A stretch of DNA of 48,086 bases from Bacteroides sp. (GCA_014802265.1 JAAVCP010000007.1:5695-53780), one strand, 5' to 3'. Positions 8,076-16,926 are shown, counted from the stretch's first letter. The notes: generated from the letters alone by a model not told the origin. Numbers and translations are program-made.

Positions 8076-10897
8076 AGTTCCATTACTTTCTGTTTCTGAT
8101 TTATCTTTACTGCAAAATCAAGATACTTGCCGATACCGACTTTCTTCCTGTCTATCTCGATGTGTGTTATGGCCTCCTGCATCGTGCCATAGTGACGGAG
8201 ATAGATTTTGAGGGCTTCCTTTTCGGATCGCTCTGTAGTGTAGGCCCAGTAGCATTCCGGTGGTTCCTCCACACCATACACGTCCGAGTTCTGACCCCGG
8301 CATATCCAGACCTCCTTGAAGTAATTGCGGTTGTCGTGATTGTTCAGGGCATTTATGGTGAAGATCTGCTGACGCTGAATGGGAGTCAGACCGAGAATGG
8401 CTGCAATGTCCTCGTACCTGTCCTTGAACTTTGTTTGGTCGAGAAGTATCTTGATGTCTGAATTGTTTATGATCGCCTCCTTGACAATGGGCGAGTCAAT
8501 AACGTCATTCAACTCTTGCGTCACGACGCCGGCGATACCGTGAAACTTTCTCACGGTTTTATAGAGATACTTGATGTACTCAGCCATAGTGGGTGATGCA
8601 ATGGCTTTCCAAGCCTCCTCGATGATCAGGGCCTTACGTCCCTTTTTTATCCTCATCTTTTGCAGGAACACATCCATGATTATGAGCACGACAATCGGAA
8701 AGAGAACAGGGTCGTCCTTAATCTTGTCGATTTCAAATACAATGAACTTCTCGTCAAAGAGATTGATGTCAAGGTCGGAATTAAGGGTATGTTCCAACTC
8801 ACCTCCACGGTAGAACTGTTTCAGAATAGCCGCGAAATCGCGTATGTCGAAATGTACCTTTTCAAGAGAGGTAATTTGAGGGATACGTTCAAGAGCAAAC
8901 TCATAGTAGCTATTGAAAGATAGTTCGCTGACTTTGAGGCGGCGTTTCTGTTCCTCCATGTGGTCTATCTGCTTGTCAATCTTGATAAGCATTGAGTTCT
9001 CGTGAAGCTCCTTCTTATACCGTTCAAGCTGACGTGCTGCCTTTTCTTTCTCCGCATCGGTTGTGCCCTTATCAGTCAGCATTGCCCGGAACGTCCTGCA
9101 CTGCCGAAGTATGCGGTTACGCCTTTCCTCGGAAGGGAGTATCAGGGCGTGCTTTTCCAGCTTTGGAGGCTCATGGTTTATCTGTTCCTCGATGTCCTCC
9201 ATATCGTGGGCGTAAGCCTCGTAATCGTCCTCCATCTTATATGCCACAAGAAGTTCCTGACGCAGGTTCTCACGCTCCTGGTCTGAATACTTATCAAACG
9301 GGTGGAAGTATGCCTCGTAATATTCCACGATAGTCTGGTTGACAAGCATATCCTCAATCTTTGAGGGCTCCTCATTCCCTTTGAATATCAAGAATATCAA
9401 TGATTTGAGGAAGTTCTTCTTCTCGCCGAAGTTAAGGTCATATTCCTCGCGTGTAACCTTAAAGGGATTCATGGATATGGGCTTTTCCTTGGAGTAGGAA
9501 ATGTAAGCACCTCCGAAATAGCCGCAGATACCTTCGTAGGAATCACCCGTATCGACCATAACAACATCAGTATTCTGTTCAAGAAGCTGACGCACGACAC
9601 TGTTCATATGAAACGACTTTCCACTTCCGCTTGGACCTATACAAAAGAAGTTTGAGTTGTCAGTCAGTTTGTTACGTCCTTCCTTGCCTGTTATATCTAT
9701 ACAGACCGGAAGACCCTGACGATCTGTATAGAAAGTGGTCAGGGGGGTAATCTCCGATTCCTTCAGGTGTTCCTTGAAGAAGAAGCACAAGGCAGCGTCG
9801 CTCAATGTCAAAAAGAGGTCATAATCGGGATTGAAAGCATAGGAGTTTCCGGGGAAGGAGTCAACGAAAAGTTCCAGCTGATTGTAAGCGGAACGTGACG
9901 GCATTATGCCGCACTCATATAGTTTGGTCTCCAGATAAGAGGTGACAGGCGTGACCTTGTCCGCCGGACAGCTCACTATGATATTGAAGTTGGTGTTCAC
10001 AAGAAGGCTCGAATCCACAGCCAGACGGTTAAGCACTTCCTCGATGTCCGCCTTTGCAATCTTGTTGCTCGGGTCAGGCATCGAGCCGTGACGCTTGGCT
10101 TTGCCCTGCAACTTCCTGAGAAGCTTGCGCTGGTTGGGTATCTGGACCACCTGGTTGAAAACAACGCAGTCAGCGAAAGGCACACTTGTAAGGAACGATA
10201 AAAGGTCGGTCGCTATGGCATAGCCGTTGATGTTCGTCTCTGTGTATGGCTTGATGACTGAAGGTAGATTGATTTCGTCAATATCCACAAGAGGATAAGA
10301 CCGAACCACACGGTCGCCGATTTTCAGATACTCGTCGGATGACTTGAAGTTGGTCATGGAGAAGGAGCCGTGACGGAACTGAAACGCCATGAACCGGTGG
10401 CAGTATTCGTAGACCTCCGGCTTGGACAGCTTACGGTGACGGATGCCTTTCTCTGTAAGGATGTCGTTGACCTTTGAAATCTTAGCATGGAAATCAAGCC
10501 ATTTCTTCGGGTCGTATTGAACGAACTGACTTCGCTGCGCCTCCTGAGTGATGATGAGGAAAGTGCGAATCTCTGTAAATTCCCTTCCCTCGAAGTATCG
10601 GAAATAGCTTCGTGTAAGAAACTCCGCGTCCTCCGGCACATCGTATCGGTAGGACTGACGGCAGAGTATATCCTGCTTCTGCAAGGCATATCCCTCACCG
10701 AGAGTCTGCACGATATTGGCAAGAACGTCCTGAAACAGGACGTACTGCTCCGCGTCTGTGCAGAGCTGCTGCACCGGATTGGTCATCTGGAAAATGACAG
10801 ACGGCTCACCCTTGGCGGAGAAAAGGACAACATTGCCGTCCGTCTCCTCCAGCTGCGCGTAGATTCCGTCAAATATCTTTTTCAGCGGTTTTGCCAT
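8069..10897 (-). CDS. traG: TraG, VirB4-like conjugation ATPase
   Basis: A 942-residue cytoplasmic ATPase that powers type IV secretion. The N-terminal third is the CagE/TrbE/VirB domain. Walker A GPSGSGKS lies at residues 421-428, and Walker B appears as KALIIEEAWKAI near residue 740, followed by the arginine- and glutamine-bearing motifs VTQELNDVIDS and ILLDQTKFKDRY. A long charged insert (about 530-650) is typical of the Bacteroides TraG family. Its length is normal (usually 830-950). It starts 3 bp after the TraF-like gene and overlaps the next gene by 7 bp. Confidence 0.95.
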   Translation of the reverse strand: MAKPLKKIFDGIYAQLEETDGNVVLFSAKGEPSVIFQMTNPVQQLCTDAEQYVLFQDVLANIVQTLGEGYALQKQDILCRQSYRYDVPEDAEFLTRSYFRYFEGREFTEIRTFLIITQEAQRSQFVQYDPKKWLDFHAKISKVNDILTEKGIRHRKLSKPEVYEYCHRFMAFQFRHGSFSMTNFKSSDEYLKIGDRVVRSYPLVDIDEINLPSVIKPYTETNINGYAIATDLLSFLTSVPFADCVVFNQVVQIPNQRKLLRKLQGKAKRHGSMPDPSNKIAKADIEEVLNRLAVDSSLLVNTNFNIIVSCPADKVTPVTSYLETKLYECGIMPSRSAYNQLELFVDSFPGNSYAFNPDYDLFLTLSDAALCFFFKEHLKESEITPLTTFYTDRQGLPVCIDITGKEGRNKLTDNSNFFCIGPSGSGKSFHMNSVVRQLLEQNTDVVMVDTGDSYEGICGYFGGAYISYSKEKPISMNPFKVTREEYDLNFGEKKNFLKSLIFLIFKGNEEPSKIEDMLVNQTIVEYYEAYFHPFDKYSDQERENLRQELLVAYKMEDDYEAYAHDMEDIEEQINHEPPKLEKHALILPSEERRNRILRQCRTFRAMLTDKGTTDAEKEKAARQLERYKKELHENSMLIKIDKQIDHMEEQKRRLKVSELSFNSYYEFALERIPQITSLEKVHFDIRDFAAILKQFYRGGELEHTLNSDLDINLFDEKFIVFEIDKIKDDPVLFPIVVLIIMDVFLQKMRIKKGRKALIIEEAWKAIASPTMAEYIKYLYKTVRKFHGIAGVVTQELNDVIDSPIVKEAIINNSDIKILLDQTKFKDRYEDIAAILGLTPIQRQQIFTINALNNHDNRNYFKEVWICRGQNSDVYGVEEPPECYWAYTTERSEKEALKIYLRHYGTMQEAITHIEIDRKKVGIGKYLDFAVKINQKQKVMELW

Positions 10898-10900
10898 GTA

Positions 10901-11188
10901 TCAGTTTTTGAAAAGATTGTTGTAGATGAATATTCCATGGTGGCGCTTCTTGTTGTGAAGCCCTCCGCTTTGTTTGACATAGATTGTCACAAGACCCGCG
11001 ACGGCCAGCACAAGCATGGCGATGAAGCCGGCGAGCTTGCCGAGTGCGATGGAGAATACTATGAAACCTACGAAGGAAACCCCTATGGCACCTGCGGCCA
11101 GAGTGAGGAAACGTCCCCGTATACCCATGAACTCCAGAGGTTTCTGTAACCCTTTGAAAACCGGATAGCCGTCTTCGTTCATCGCCAT
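10901..11188 (-). CDS. traF: TraF-like (DUF4133) inner-membrane protein
   Basis: A 95-residue VirB3-like protein. I take the ATG at 11188, giving MAMNEDGYPVFKGLQKPLEF; the longer frame to 11269 only overlaps TraE. The sequence GYPVFKGLQKPLEFMGIRGR is characteristic of DUF4133/TraF. It is followed by two membrane segments (about residues 26-45 and 48-66) and a short basic tail. VirB3-like proteins couple the VirB4 ATPase to the membrane complex, consistent with its place immediately before the VirB4-like gene. Confidence 0.88.
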   Translation of the reverse strand: MAMNEDGYPVFKGLQKPLEFMGIRGRFLTLAAGAIGVSFVGFIVFSIALGKLAGFIAMLVLAVAGLVTIYVKQSGGLHNKKRHHGIFIYNNLFKN

Positions 11189-11210
11189 GTCTGTCTGTGC
11201 TTGCCAGTGA

Positions 11211-11567
11211 TCAGTTGAAGAAAAGGGGGAGTGCCTCGGACAGTGCAATGAAGGCGATACAGCCGCCAATCGTCAGCATGATAGTCTTTTTCACGTCCTG
11301 GTCGCCGTTTTGCATCTTGAAATAGACATTGAAGGCGCCAACGAGGACGATGACCGCTGCGATTGCTTTCATAAGGTTGGAAACGGGTGTCTGATAGGAA
11401 CTGACCTCCTGAGTCGCCTTGGTGAAGCCAGCGGCACCCTTGCTTGTCGCCATAGCGTTTCCGGTTGCCACTGTAATGGTTACTGCGGCGAGGATTGCTT
11501 TACGGACGAAGGCCGAGTTCTTGATGCGTGCAACGGCACGCAGACATTTGTTCTTGATTTTCTGCAT
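11211..11567 (-). CDS. traE: TraE-like (DUF4134) membrane pilin-like protein
   Basis: A 118-residue protein with a basic N-terminus, a signal-like hydrophobic segment (residues about 19-40, ILAAVTITVATGNAMA), and two further membrane segments, the first beginning VSNLMKAIAAVIVLVGAFNV. This is the DUF4134/TraE family, related in topology to VirB2 pilins. It lies 22 bp before the TraF-like gene. The motif GDQDVKKTIMLTIGGCIAF is highly typical of the family. Confidence 0.9.
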   Translation of the reverse strand: MQKIKNKCLRAVARIKNSAFVRKAILAAVTITVATGNAMATSKGAAGFTKATQEVSSYQTPVSNLMKAIAAVIVLVGAFNVYFKMQNGDQDVKKTIMLTIGGCIAFIALSEALPLFFN

Positions 11568-11593
11568 TTTGAAATAGATGTTGAAGGTTCAAA

Positions 11594-11647
11594 ATCGCCA
11601 AAGGAACAGATATCGCTAAAGGAACAGATGTCACTAAAGAATAGGTG
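11594..11647. repeat. Three 18-bp tandem repeat units between traD and traE
   Basis: ATCGCCAAAGGAACAGAT is followed directly by a copy with one change and then by a diverged third unit. It lies in the 175-bp gap before traE. No terminator or promoter match is clear. Function unknown. Confidence 0.5.
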
Positions 11648-11742
11648 TGGGTTTCAGAGGCAGAGATCAAGCATATAACCAAATTTAATCTATGCTAATC
11701 AGATAATTATAGTCAATATAGTGAATAATGAAATCCCTGGAT

Positions 11743-12348
11743 CTATTTATGAATTTCGTAGATAGTGTTTTCCAAAGAACCCTTTCCTGTCGCGGCAAGA
11801 GTCTCGGCTTCTTCCAGAAAACGTCCTACTTCAAGGCCGTCTGTCATAAGAGGTTCTCGGTAGCCCTCTCTGCAGAATGTTTTTTCGTCAGACCTTTTTT
11901 CAGTATATTCCGGTTCCTGTAAAGCGGAATGGTTTACTCTCTGATTCTTGTTTCCCGGAAAGTCAGCAACTTCCGGTGACTCCAGTGTATGCTTGTCAGA
12001 CTCAGATTTTTTACGTTGTTCAGTTTCAGTAGATTCATTTTCTGAGGCTTTATTGACCTCTATACTCTTCTCACTGTTCCCAGAGTCCACTGATTTTTCG
12101 GAATCGTTTTCGGTTTTTGCCTCGTCATCACCTGTCGAGACCAGAGTCCGAGATTTGTTCGGATCCTCTCGTATTATTAATATAGGCCTGAAAGTATTCG
12201 CCTCATCTGAAATATCAATCTCCTCCTCACTATTCTTCTCTATTTCGGCGCCCTTTGCAGTCTTTGCTTTCCGGAAGTCGAGCAGAATCATCACAACATA
12301 GTAGAGGATGAGCAGCACGAATAGAAATGAAATGATTTGTCCGTACAT
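11743..12348 (-). CDS. traD: TraD-position membrane-anchored acidic protein
   Basis: A 201-residue protein with one N-terminal membrane segment (IISFLFVLLILYYVVMILLD) followed by a very polar, Ser/Glu/Lys-rich and probably disordered region. The last 35 residues (FLEEAETLAATGKGSLENTI) look ordered. It lies between the HTH protein and TraE, in the position of TraD in CTnDOT-type operons. The biochemical role is unknown. Confidence 0.6.
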   Translation of the reverse strand: MYGQIISFLFVLLILYYVVMILLDFRKAKTAKGAEIEKNSEEEIDISDEANTFRPILIIREDPNKSRTLVSTGDDEAKTENDSEKSVDSGNSEKSIEVNKASENESTETEQRKKSESDKHTLESPEVADFPGNKNQRVNHSALQEPEYTEKRSDEKTFCREGYREPLMTDGLEVGRFLEEAETLAATGKGSLENTIYEIHK

Positions 12349-12354
12349 TTGCGT

Positions 12355-12942
12355 TTACATTACAGCGGTTAATAATTCTTCAGATATGGGCAGTGGCATG
12401 AAGCGGAGACCCAGACCGATGCCGTTTTTCTCACGCTCGGTACATCTTTTAATGTCAGCGGGATAGTACAAGATATTGCGCTCTTCTGCCACTACATAGC
12501 CTTTGGCCTTCATCTTAGCTCTCAGGTGAATGCGCTGACGGTTGGTGACAACCTTTATATGTGAGACAGGATCGAAACCGAAAACCACACGGCGCCGTTC
12601 CCTGCTTATAAGCTCAGAGCGTGCCTTCGAGATCATGGCGAACCTGTCGGGCTCAGAACGTTTCAGTCCTATGGCAGCCGCTATACGTCTGACACTTATA
12701 AGTGCAATACCGAGTTCTTTTGCCATGGAGTCAAAAGACATATTATGGAAATGTTGTCTGATAAAGTTGGCTCTTTCCAGCCACTTCGATTTCTTATACT
12801 TGACAAGTCCAAGCTCAGAAGCCTTCTTCTTTACGGCATTGACTGAAATGCCGAGAAGTTGCGAGGTATATTTTGTTGATTCCACCGGATATGTCTCAGT
12901 AAGGATTTCGATCATTTCCTGCGTCCATCCGATTGCCTTCAT
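12355..12942 (-). CDS. HTH DNA-binding-like protein in the TraC position
   Basis: A 195-residue protein beginning MKAIGWTQEMIEILTETYP. I chose 12942 because it lies 1 bp after the TraB stop; the frame is open to 12984, inside TraB. Two helix-turn-helix-like segments are visible: STKYTSQLLGISVNAVKKKA (about residues 22-41) and DSMAKELGIALISVRRIAAA (about 67-86). Such an SANT/HTH-like start suggests DNA binding, perhaps regulation or relaxosome work rather than a channel role. The C-terminal half is basic and unassigned. Confidence 0.65.
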   Translation of the reverse strand: MKAIGWTQEMIEILTETYPVESTKYTSQLLGISVNAVKKKASELGLVKYKKSKWLERANFIRQHFHNMSFDSMAKELGIALISVRRIAAAIGLKRSEPDRFAMISKARSELISRERRRVVFGFDPVSHIKVVTNRQRIHLRAKMKAKGYVVAEERNILYYPADIKRCTEREKNGIGLGLRFMPLPISEELLTAVM

Positions 12943-12943
12943 G

Positions 12944-13345
12944 TCAGTCGGTCTTGAATTTTCTAAAAAGCGATTTCTTCTCACGCCGGAATTTAAGAAG
13001 CCTTGTTATATAGGTTTCGAAGAATGCCCTGATGATAGCGTTCACCAAGTCCGAGCGACAGCGGTTGCCGATATCGCAGTCATCAAGGGAATCTGCAAGG
13101 TCACGGTCAATTTTGCACACGAGCCGGTCATCACGCTCACCGCTGTCGGCTGTCTGATTAAGATGAGCCATAAAGCGGTTCCAGCACTTGTCTTCGGGAG
13201 TTGTCCCGAGGTGTTCCTGCTGAGACAACTCTTTTTCCTCTGTCTCCTCACATTCGGGGACAGTCGGAGATGTACTCTCCATAAAGTCATCAGAGTCGTT
13301 GATACCCTGAAGGAGTTCATTGATTTCGGGAATATCCTTTGTCAT
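12944..13345 (-). CDS. traB: TraB-like DUF3408 protein
   Basis: A 133-residue protein with an acidic N-terminus and a C-terminal domain (about residues 70-133) with VCKIDRDLADSLDDCDIGNR followed by RSDLVNAIIRAFFETYITRL. This is the usual signature of DUF3408/TraB proteins that follow the ParA-like TraA in Bacteroidales conjugative elements. The C-terminal part is likely a ribbon-helix-helix-like DNA-binding fold. It lies 27 bp after TraA. Confidence 0.8.
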   Translation of the reverse strand: MTKDIPEINELLQGINDSDDFMESTSPTVPECEETEEKELSQQEHLGTTPEDKCWNRFMAHLNQTADSGERDDRLVCKIDRDLADSLDDCDIGNRCRSDLVNAIIRAFFETYITRLLKFRREKKSLFRKFKTD

Positions 13346-13372
13346 GGAGTGATTGAGTTATTTAAAGATATT

Positions 13373-14191
13373 TTAATGATTAGCGTTATCCTGAGTTTTA
13401 ACCGCAGGAGGATCAGCTCCAGTACCTGTCTTTGATTTCCTTTTACTCTTAGGCTCTACATTCTCATGCAGCTGTATGCCGGAGAGTGTGTTTTGCCTAA
13501 GCGGTTCAATTGTATCGAAAATGGCGGCATAGATTCTGTCAAAAACCGGACTGACGATCGTATTCTGCATATCGAGAGATGCGATGGAGCTGAATCTTTC
13601 CATATCTGCCCTTTTGTGCATTTTTCTTGTCACTTCTCCAAATTTCGTTAATTCTTCCCGATCTTCCTCCCATTTAAGAAGCTCTGCTCGTTTGCCGACA
13701 CGGGCATCAGTGAGATTCGGCACAAGGAAGAGTCTTGTTTTCATTCGGCCTCCCATCGCATTTCTCAGCCTGTCGATAAAGTAGAGGAAACTCTTGGTTG
13801 AGAACATGGTGGTATCATCATAACGGAACGGAACGACAATTATATCAGAGTTTGCAAACAGTGTAGGGAGACCGTCAGCCAGCAGGTGTCCCGGAGAATC
13901 CATAAGAGCCACCTCGATGATTGGCTCATTGTGCAGCCTCTCGATAAGCTCGATCATTGAGGCTCTGTTATTTGAGTCAGCTGAAACTACGTCGTAGGGT
14001 ACCGTATCTGCTCCGTATTTAGTAATGTCACTCTTACGGCATTTGACGATGGAGTGCTGGAAGTCACAATCTACAATAATGACACGGACACCCTTCGTCA
14101 CCAAGTAGTTGGCGAAGGTGACACAGAGCGTTGTTTTTCCAACGCCTCCTTTCTGGTTTGCGAAAGTCACTATGACCGGAGTCTGCATCAT
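13373..14191 (-). CDS. traA: TraA, ParA/Soj-like ATPase
   Basis: A 272-residue ParA-family ATPase. The deviant Walker A NQKGGVGKTTLC (residues about 12-23) has the signature lysine KGGVGKT. Walker A' VIIVDCDFQHS and the Walker B-like VALMDSPGHLL follow. It is the first gene of the transfer operon and is followed by TraB, like ParA/ParB-type pairs. Its role in conjugation is probably positioning or regulation. The last 30 residues are basic and disordered. The start MMQTPVIV follows a recognisable promoter. Confidence 0.92.
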   Translation of the reverse strand: MMQTPVIVTFANQKGGVGKTTLCVTFANYLVTKGVRVIIVDCDFQHSIVKCRKSDITKYGADTVPYDVVSADSNNRASMIELIERLHNEPIIEVALMDSPGHLLADGLPTLFANSDIIVVPFRYDDTTMFSTKSFLYFIDRLRNAMGGRMKTRLFLVPNLTDARVGKRAELLKWEEDREELTKFGEVTRKMHKRADMERFSSIASLDMQNTIVSPVFDRIYAAIFDTIEPLRQNTLSGIQLHENVEPKSKRKSKTGTGADPPAVKTQDNANH

Positions 14192-14219
14192 ATGGGTGTG
14201 TGAGTTATTAAATTCTTTA

Positions 14220-14268
14220 CAAAATTATAATCCGAGGTTAGTGAAAAACGAAATGTGCAACATCAAAC
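14220..14268 (-). promoter_or_regulatory. Promoter of the tra operon with shared upstream box
   Basis: On the minus strand a -7 element TAATTTTG (14220-14227) lies about 28 bp upstream of traA. A 20-bp box, CGAAATGTGCAACATCAAAC on the plus strand (14249-14268), starts 21 bp beyond it. The same box with one mismatch lies at the same distance before the mobilisation operon. The -33 element would fall at the box edge and is not a good TTTG, consistent with an activator-dependent promoter. Confidence 0.65.
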
Positions 14269-14361
14269 TTCCTGAAAAACTGAAAATCCGGATAATCGGG
14301 AAGTTATTTCCCGAAATATCCGGTTCAAAAGGGCCAAAAAAGTAAGGGATAGAAGTTGCCG

Positions 14362-15897
14362 CTATCGTTTCAGGCTACTTCCGTCATCGATTCTGTCATA
14401 GTTCCCTTTGTATCCTACCTCCCACTCACGGTTCTCTCCGTGACCGGCTCCGACATCACGCAGTGGTCTAATACGGACGGGGGTCTTCCTCTGAGTTGGC
14501 TGATTCTGCCGCTGAGATTGGAGACGTGAAAGGTTAAAGCCTTCGGCGGTCAGATTGATTATTATATGGCGGTTGAAATCTATGGCGAAAGTGTTGTCAC
14601 CGTCTTTCATGACAATGAAACCCTCGTTCCGGAGTTCTTTACGGACATCAGTCACATTCGGGTCATCAAAAATATCATGAAGTCTTGCTAAAGAAGTCGA
14701 GTAACTATTGTAACGCCGTGGTGACAAGGTGATGAGATCAGAAGGTGTGCCTTTCCCCATCTTGCACAGTATATCCCTCTCGACATCGGTCATGGGATTG
14801 AAGCTCTCGATCCATTGGATACGGTTATTCCTTGCAAGTGCGTCAACCATAAACTGCTTCAATGGTTTGCTCTGATCTTCGAAATAGATTACACCTTTCT
14901 TTATATATGCCTTATGCCTGCGCAATTTATCGAAGATTTCACCTTGGGTAATCTTCGGATTGAGTGTAAAGAGCCGGTCAATGAAATCCTCGATACGTTG
15001 GAAGCGCTCCTGAGGGGTGGAGAAGTCAAGCAGCTCATCAACCGCAAGGATTCTTGCACCATGAAACACCTCCTTCGTGGAGTGGTCTACAAGAATATAT
15101 CCGTATGGCTCATCTTTCTTGCCGAAGAACACTATATCTACTCCGAATTTTTTCTTCAACTCCTTTTTCAGCTCCTCCTTATCGGCACACGTATCCCGGT
15201 ATTTTTTCAGGATGCTTCGGAGTTGACGAGCCCCTGTTGTGTCCGGTTTTCCTTGGTAGTACAGTTCGTATATATCTCCGAGTGACATTGTTTTCTGTAT
15301 TTTACCGCCCCTCTTGAAGAATACGGTATCATTTTTCTTGAATACTTCATATCCCAAAGAGAGCATCACAGCTTTGAACTGAGCGAAAGATTTGAACTTA
15401 TATTTTTTTGCTCTTTCAAAATCCAGATCGACTTTCTTCTTGCTGTCCTCACCAAGAATTTTGTTGATGACCTCCTGAGAACGACGGCGCTCATTGTTAT
15501 GGTCTATCTTGCGACCGTCAGGCCCGACACGAGAAGTCACGATATGTAGATGTGTGTTGGACGTATCATAATGAGAATATACGAGAATCGGGTGTCCGGG
15601 TTCCATATATCCCATTTCCTTAAGATACTGATGTGCGAAATCCAAAAGCTGTTGCTCCGTCAGTTCATGCCCCTTGCAGGAGATAGCCACATGAAACTGA
15701 GGTTTCTTTATCCTGTCGTTCCGGGATGAGTATCTTGTAAGATGTTTAACCAGTTCTTCTGAAGTTGGCGTTCCATATATTCCGATGCTGCCGAAATTCA
15801 GAATCTCGATAAGTCGTGCCACGCCTTTTGATACCTTATGTTCATTATACCCCACGGCATGGAAGTTCGTGCTACCCGGTAATATAGTTGCTATCAT
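14362..15897 (-). CDS. Relaxase / mobilisation nuclease (MobB type, MOBP)
   Basis: A 511-residue relaxase that nicks oriT and is piloted with the DNA. The N-terminal 190 residues carry the relaxase domain: a conserved HVAISCKGHELT strand, the histidine motif NTHLHIVTSRVGPDG (HxH metal ligands near residues 118-120) and the FAHQYLKEMGY helix. The remainder is a basic variable region ending with a Gln/Arg-rich tail. It lies 25 bp after the MobC-like gene, as in most Bacteroides elements. The catalytic tyrosine is probably near the N-terminus (Tyr18 or Tyr40), but I cannot decide which. Confidence 0.9.
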   Translation of the reverse strand: MIATILPGSTNFHAVGYNEHKVSKGVARLIEILNFGSIGIYGTPTSEELVKHLTRYSSRNDRIKKPQFHVAISCKGHELTEQQLLDFAHQYLKEMGYMEPGHPILVYSHYDTSNTHLHIVTSRVGPDGRKIDHNNERRRSQEVINKILGEDSKKKVDLDFERAKKYKFKSFAQFKAVMLSLGYEVFKKNDTVFFKRGGKIQKTMSLGDIYELYYQGKPDTTGARQLRSILKKYRDTCADKEELKKELKKKFGVDIVFFGKKDEPYGYILVDHSTKEVFHGARILAVDELLDFSTPQERFQRIEDFIDRLFTLNPKITQGEIFDKLRRHKAYIKKGVIYFEDQSKPLKQFMVDALARNNRIQWIESFNPMTDVERDILCKMGKGTPSDLITLSPRRYNSYSTSLARLHDIFDDPNVTDVRKELRNEGFIVMKDGDNTFAIDFNRHIIINLTAEGFNLSRLQSQRQNQPTQRKTPVRIRPLRDVGAGHGENREWEVGYKGNYDRIDDGSSLKR

Positions 15898-15922
15898 GAT
15901 AGGGATTGTCGGTTTGAAGGTT

Positions 15923-16306
15923 TCAGATAGATGAGGCTTTTTTTGTCAGGGATAGAAGTAGCCGATGAAATGAGTCAAGAGCCTTCCTCGTTTTCTCAAT
16001 CTCCGGAAAAAGTACCTGAGAGATGTAGCTACTACTGAGTAATCCGGCTATTGCGAGTTCATTTACTCTCTTGACTGACTGATTGAGATTCCCTCCTATG
16101 TGAGCTAAGTCTGTCCTTGATTCTCGATAGAAGTTACTCAGCTCTTCCAGTAATCGGAGTTTCTGTTTAACATCAATGTTGGAAAATTCTGAGATAGCTG
16201 AGCGCACAAAATGGCTGATGGAAAAATAAGCTGTTGATTTTTCTCTGATTAGTCTGGCTTCTTCTTCGGTAACTCGAATCTGAATGAATTGGGTTCGTTG
16301 TTTCAT
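15923..16306 (-). CDS. MobC/BmgB-like relaxosome accessory protein
   Basis: A 127-residue DNA-binding accessory protein of the relaxosome. I start it at 16306 (MKQRTQFIQIRVTEEE), because the ribbon-helix-helix strand QFIQIRVTEEEA normally begins such proteins; the frame is open to 16354, inside the candidate oriT hairpin. The motif LAHIGGNLNQSVKRVNELA (about residues 69-87) is the diagnostic MobC sequence. It is followed by the relaxase, so the two form the mob operon. Confidence 0.85.
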   Translation of the reverse strand: MKQRTQFIQIRVTEEEARLIREKSTAYFSISHFVRSAISEFSNIDVKQKLRLLEELSNFYRESRTDLAHIGGNLNQSVKRVNELAIAGLLSSSYISQVLFPEIEKTRKALDSFHRLLLSLTKKASSI

Positions 16307-16346
16307 AATACCTGATGATTTTAAGTTCCGGTATTCACGGACACTC

Positions 16347-16430
16347 TTTCGCAAAGCGAAACAGCGGCGGAGCTGCCCCGACGCGCAGCAGTCGGCAAGT
16401 CACTTTTGTCATGACAAAAGTACAACTTGC
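16347..16430. other. Candidate origin of transfer (oriT)
   Basis: This stretch before the mob genes has two dyads: TTTCGC-AAA-GCGAAA (16347-16361) and a perfect 20-bp palindrome, ACTTTTGTCATGACAAAAGT (16402-16421). The palindrome is flanked by the outer arms GCAAGT (16395-16400) and ACTTGC (16425-16430). Dyads directly upstream of mobC/relaxase genes are the usual oriT layout in Bacteroides elements. The nick position is not visible. The palindrome could also be an operator for the mob operon. Confidence 0.6.
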
Positions 16431-16480
16431 TTAGTAAAACCTGTAACGCAGTTCGATGTCCTCCCGGGTGATTTTTAATC

Positions 16481-16529
16481 CAAAGTTACCTTTTATCTCC
16501 GGCGTGAGACGAAATTTGCAACATCAAAC
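16481..16529 (-). promoter_or_regulatory. Promoter of the mob operon with shared upstream box
   Basis: A minus-strand -7 element TAACTTTG (16481-16488) is preceded, after exactly 21 bp, by the box CGAAATTTGCAACATCAAAC (plus-strand reading, 16510-16529). It differs at one base from the box before traA. Transcription from here would cross the candidate oriT before mobC. Confidence 0.6.
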
Positions 16530-16609
16530 CTCAATAACCGAGACCTCCGTTATCTGAGATTCTTGGTTTTCCTGCCCCGACGATTAAGGTACTTGAGGAT
16601 TGTCATGGG

Positions 16610-16753
16610 ATGAAATATAGGACTGTCATCTCAGATAAACGCAGTCGACGGGATGGCTTAAACAATCACCTTGATGTAGAATAAAGCTGGCATACTGAGA
16701 TTATCCTACCCGAATATAAAGAAGACATTGCTGACAGGTATCCAGAGAAGTAA
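16610..16753 (+). other. Possible degenerate small reading frame in the 16530-16926 gap
   Basis: The gap between the mob promoter and the next ORF holds no intact gene. One frame reads MKYRTVISDKRSRRDGLNNH and four more codons, a single TAA, then SWHTEIILPEYKEDIADRYP and two codons to a stop. It looks coding but is interrupted, so it may be a gene remnant. I do not recognise it. The rest of the gap is A+T-rich without other visible signals. Confidence 0.2.
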
Positions 16754-16926
16754 AGACAAGCTAATGAGATACTGAAAATTCTTGAATATTGGCATATAAA
16801 AACATTGAAAATATTTAACTAAACTACTGAAAATAAGTGTTATAAAATTTGCATATGTCAGAATTTTTTTGTAATTTTAAGAGAGGAAACTACCCATATA
16901 GTATAACTTGATAAATCTGTTGCCCT

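Noticed and set aside
10487..11149. 220-residue plus-strand frame
   Set aside because: It runs antisense over the VirB4-like and TraF-like genes and has no recognisable motif.
12542..13435. 297-residue plus-strand frame
   Set aside because: It lies antisense across traC, traB and the end of traA, which have recognised domains; its protein has no coding character.
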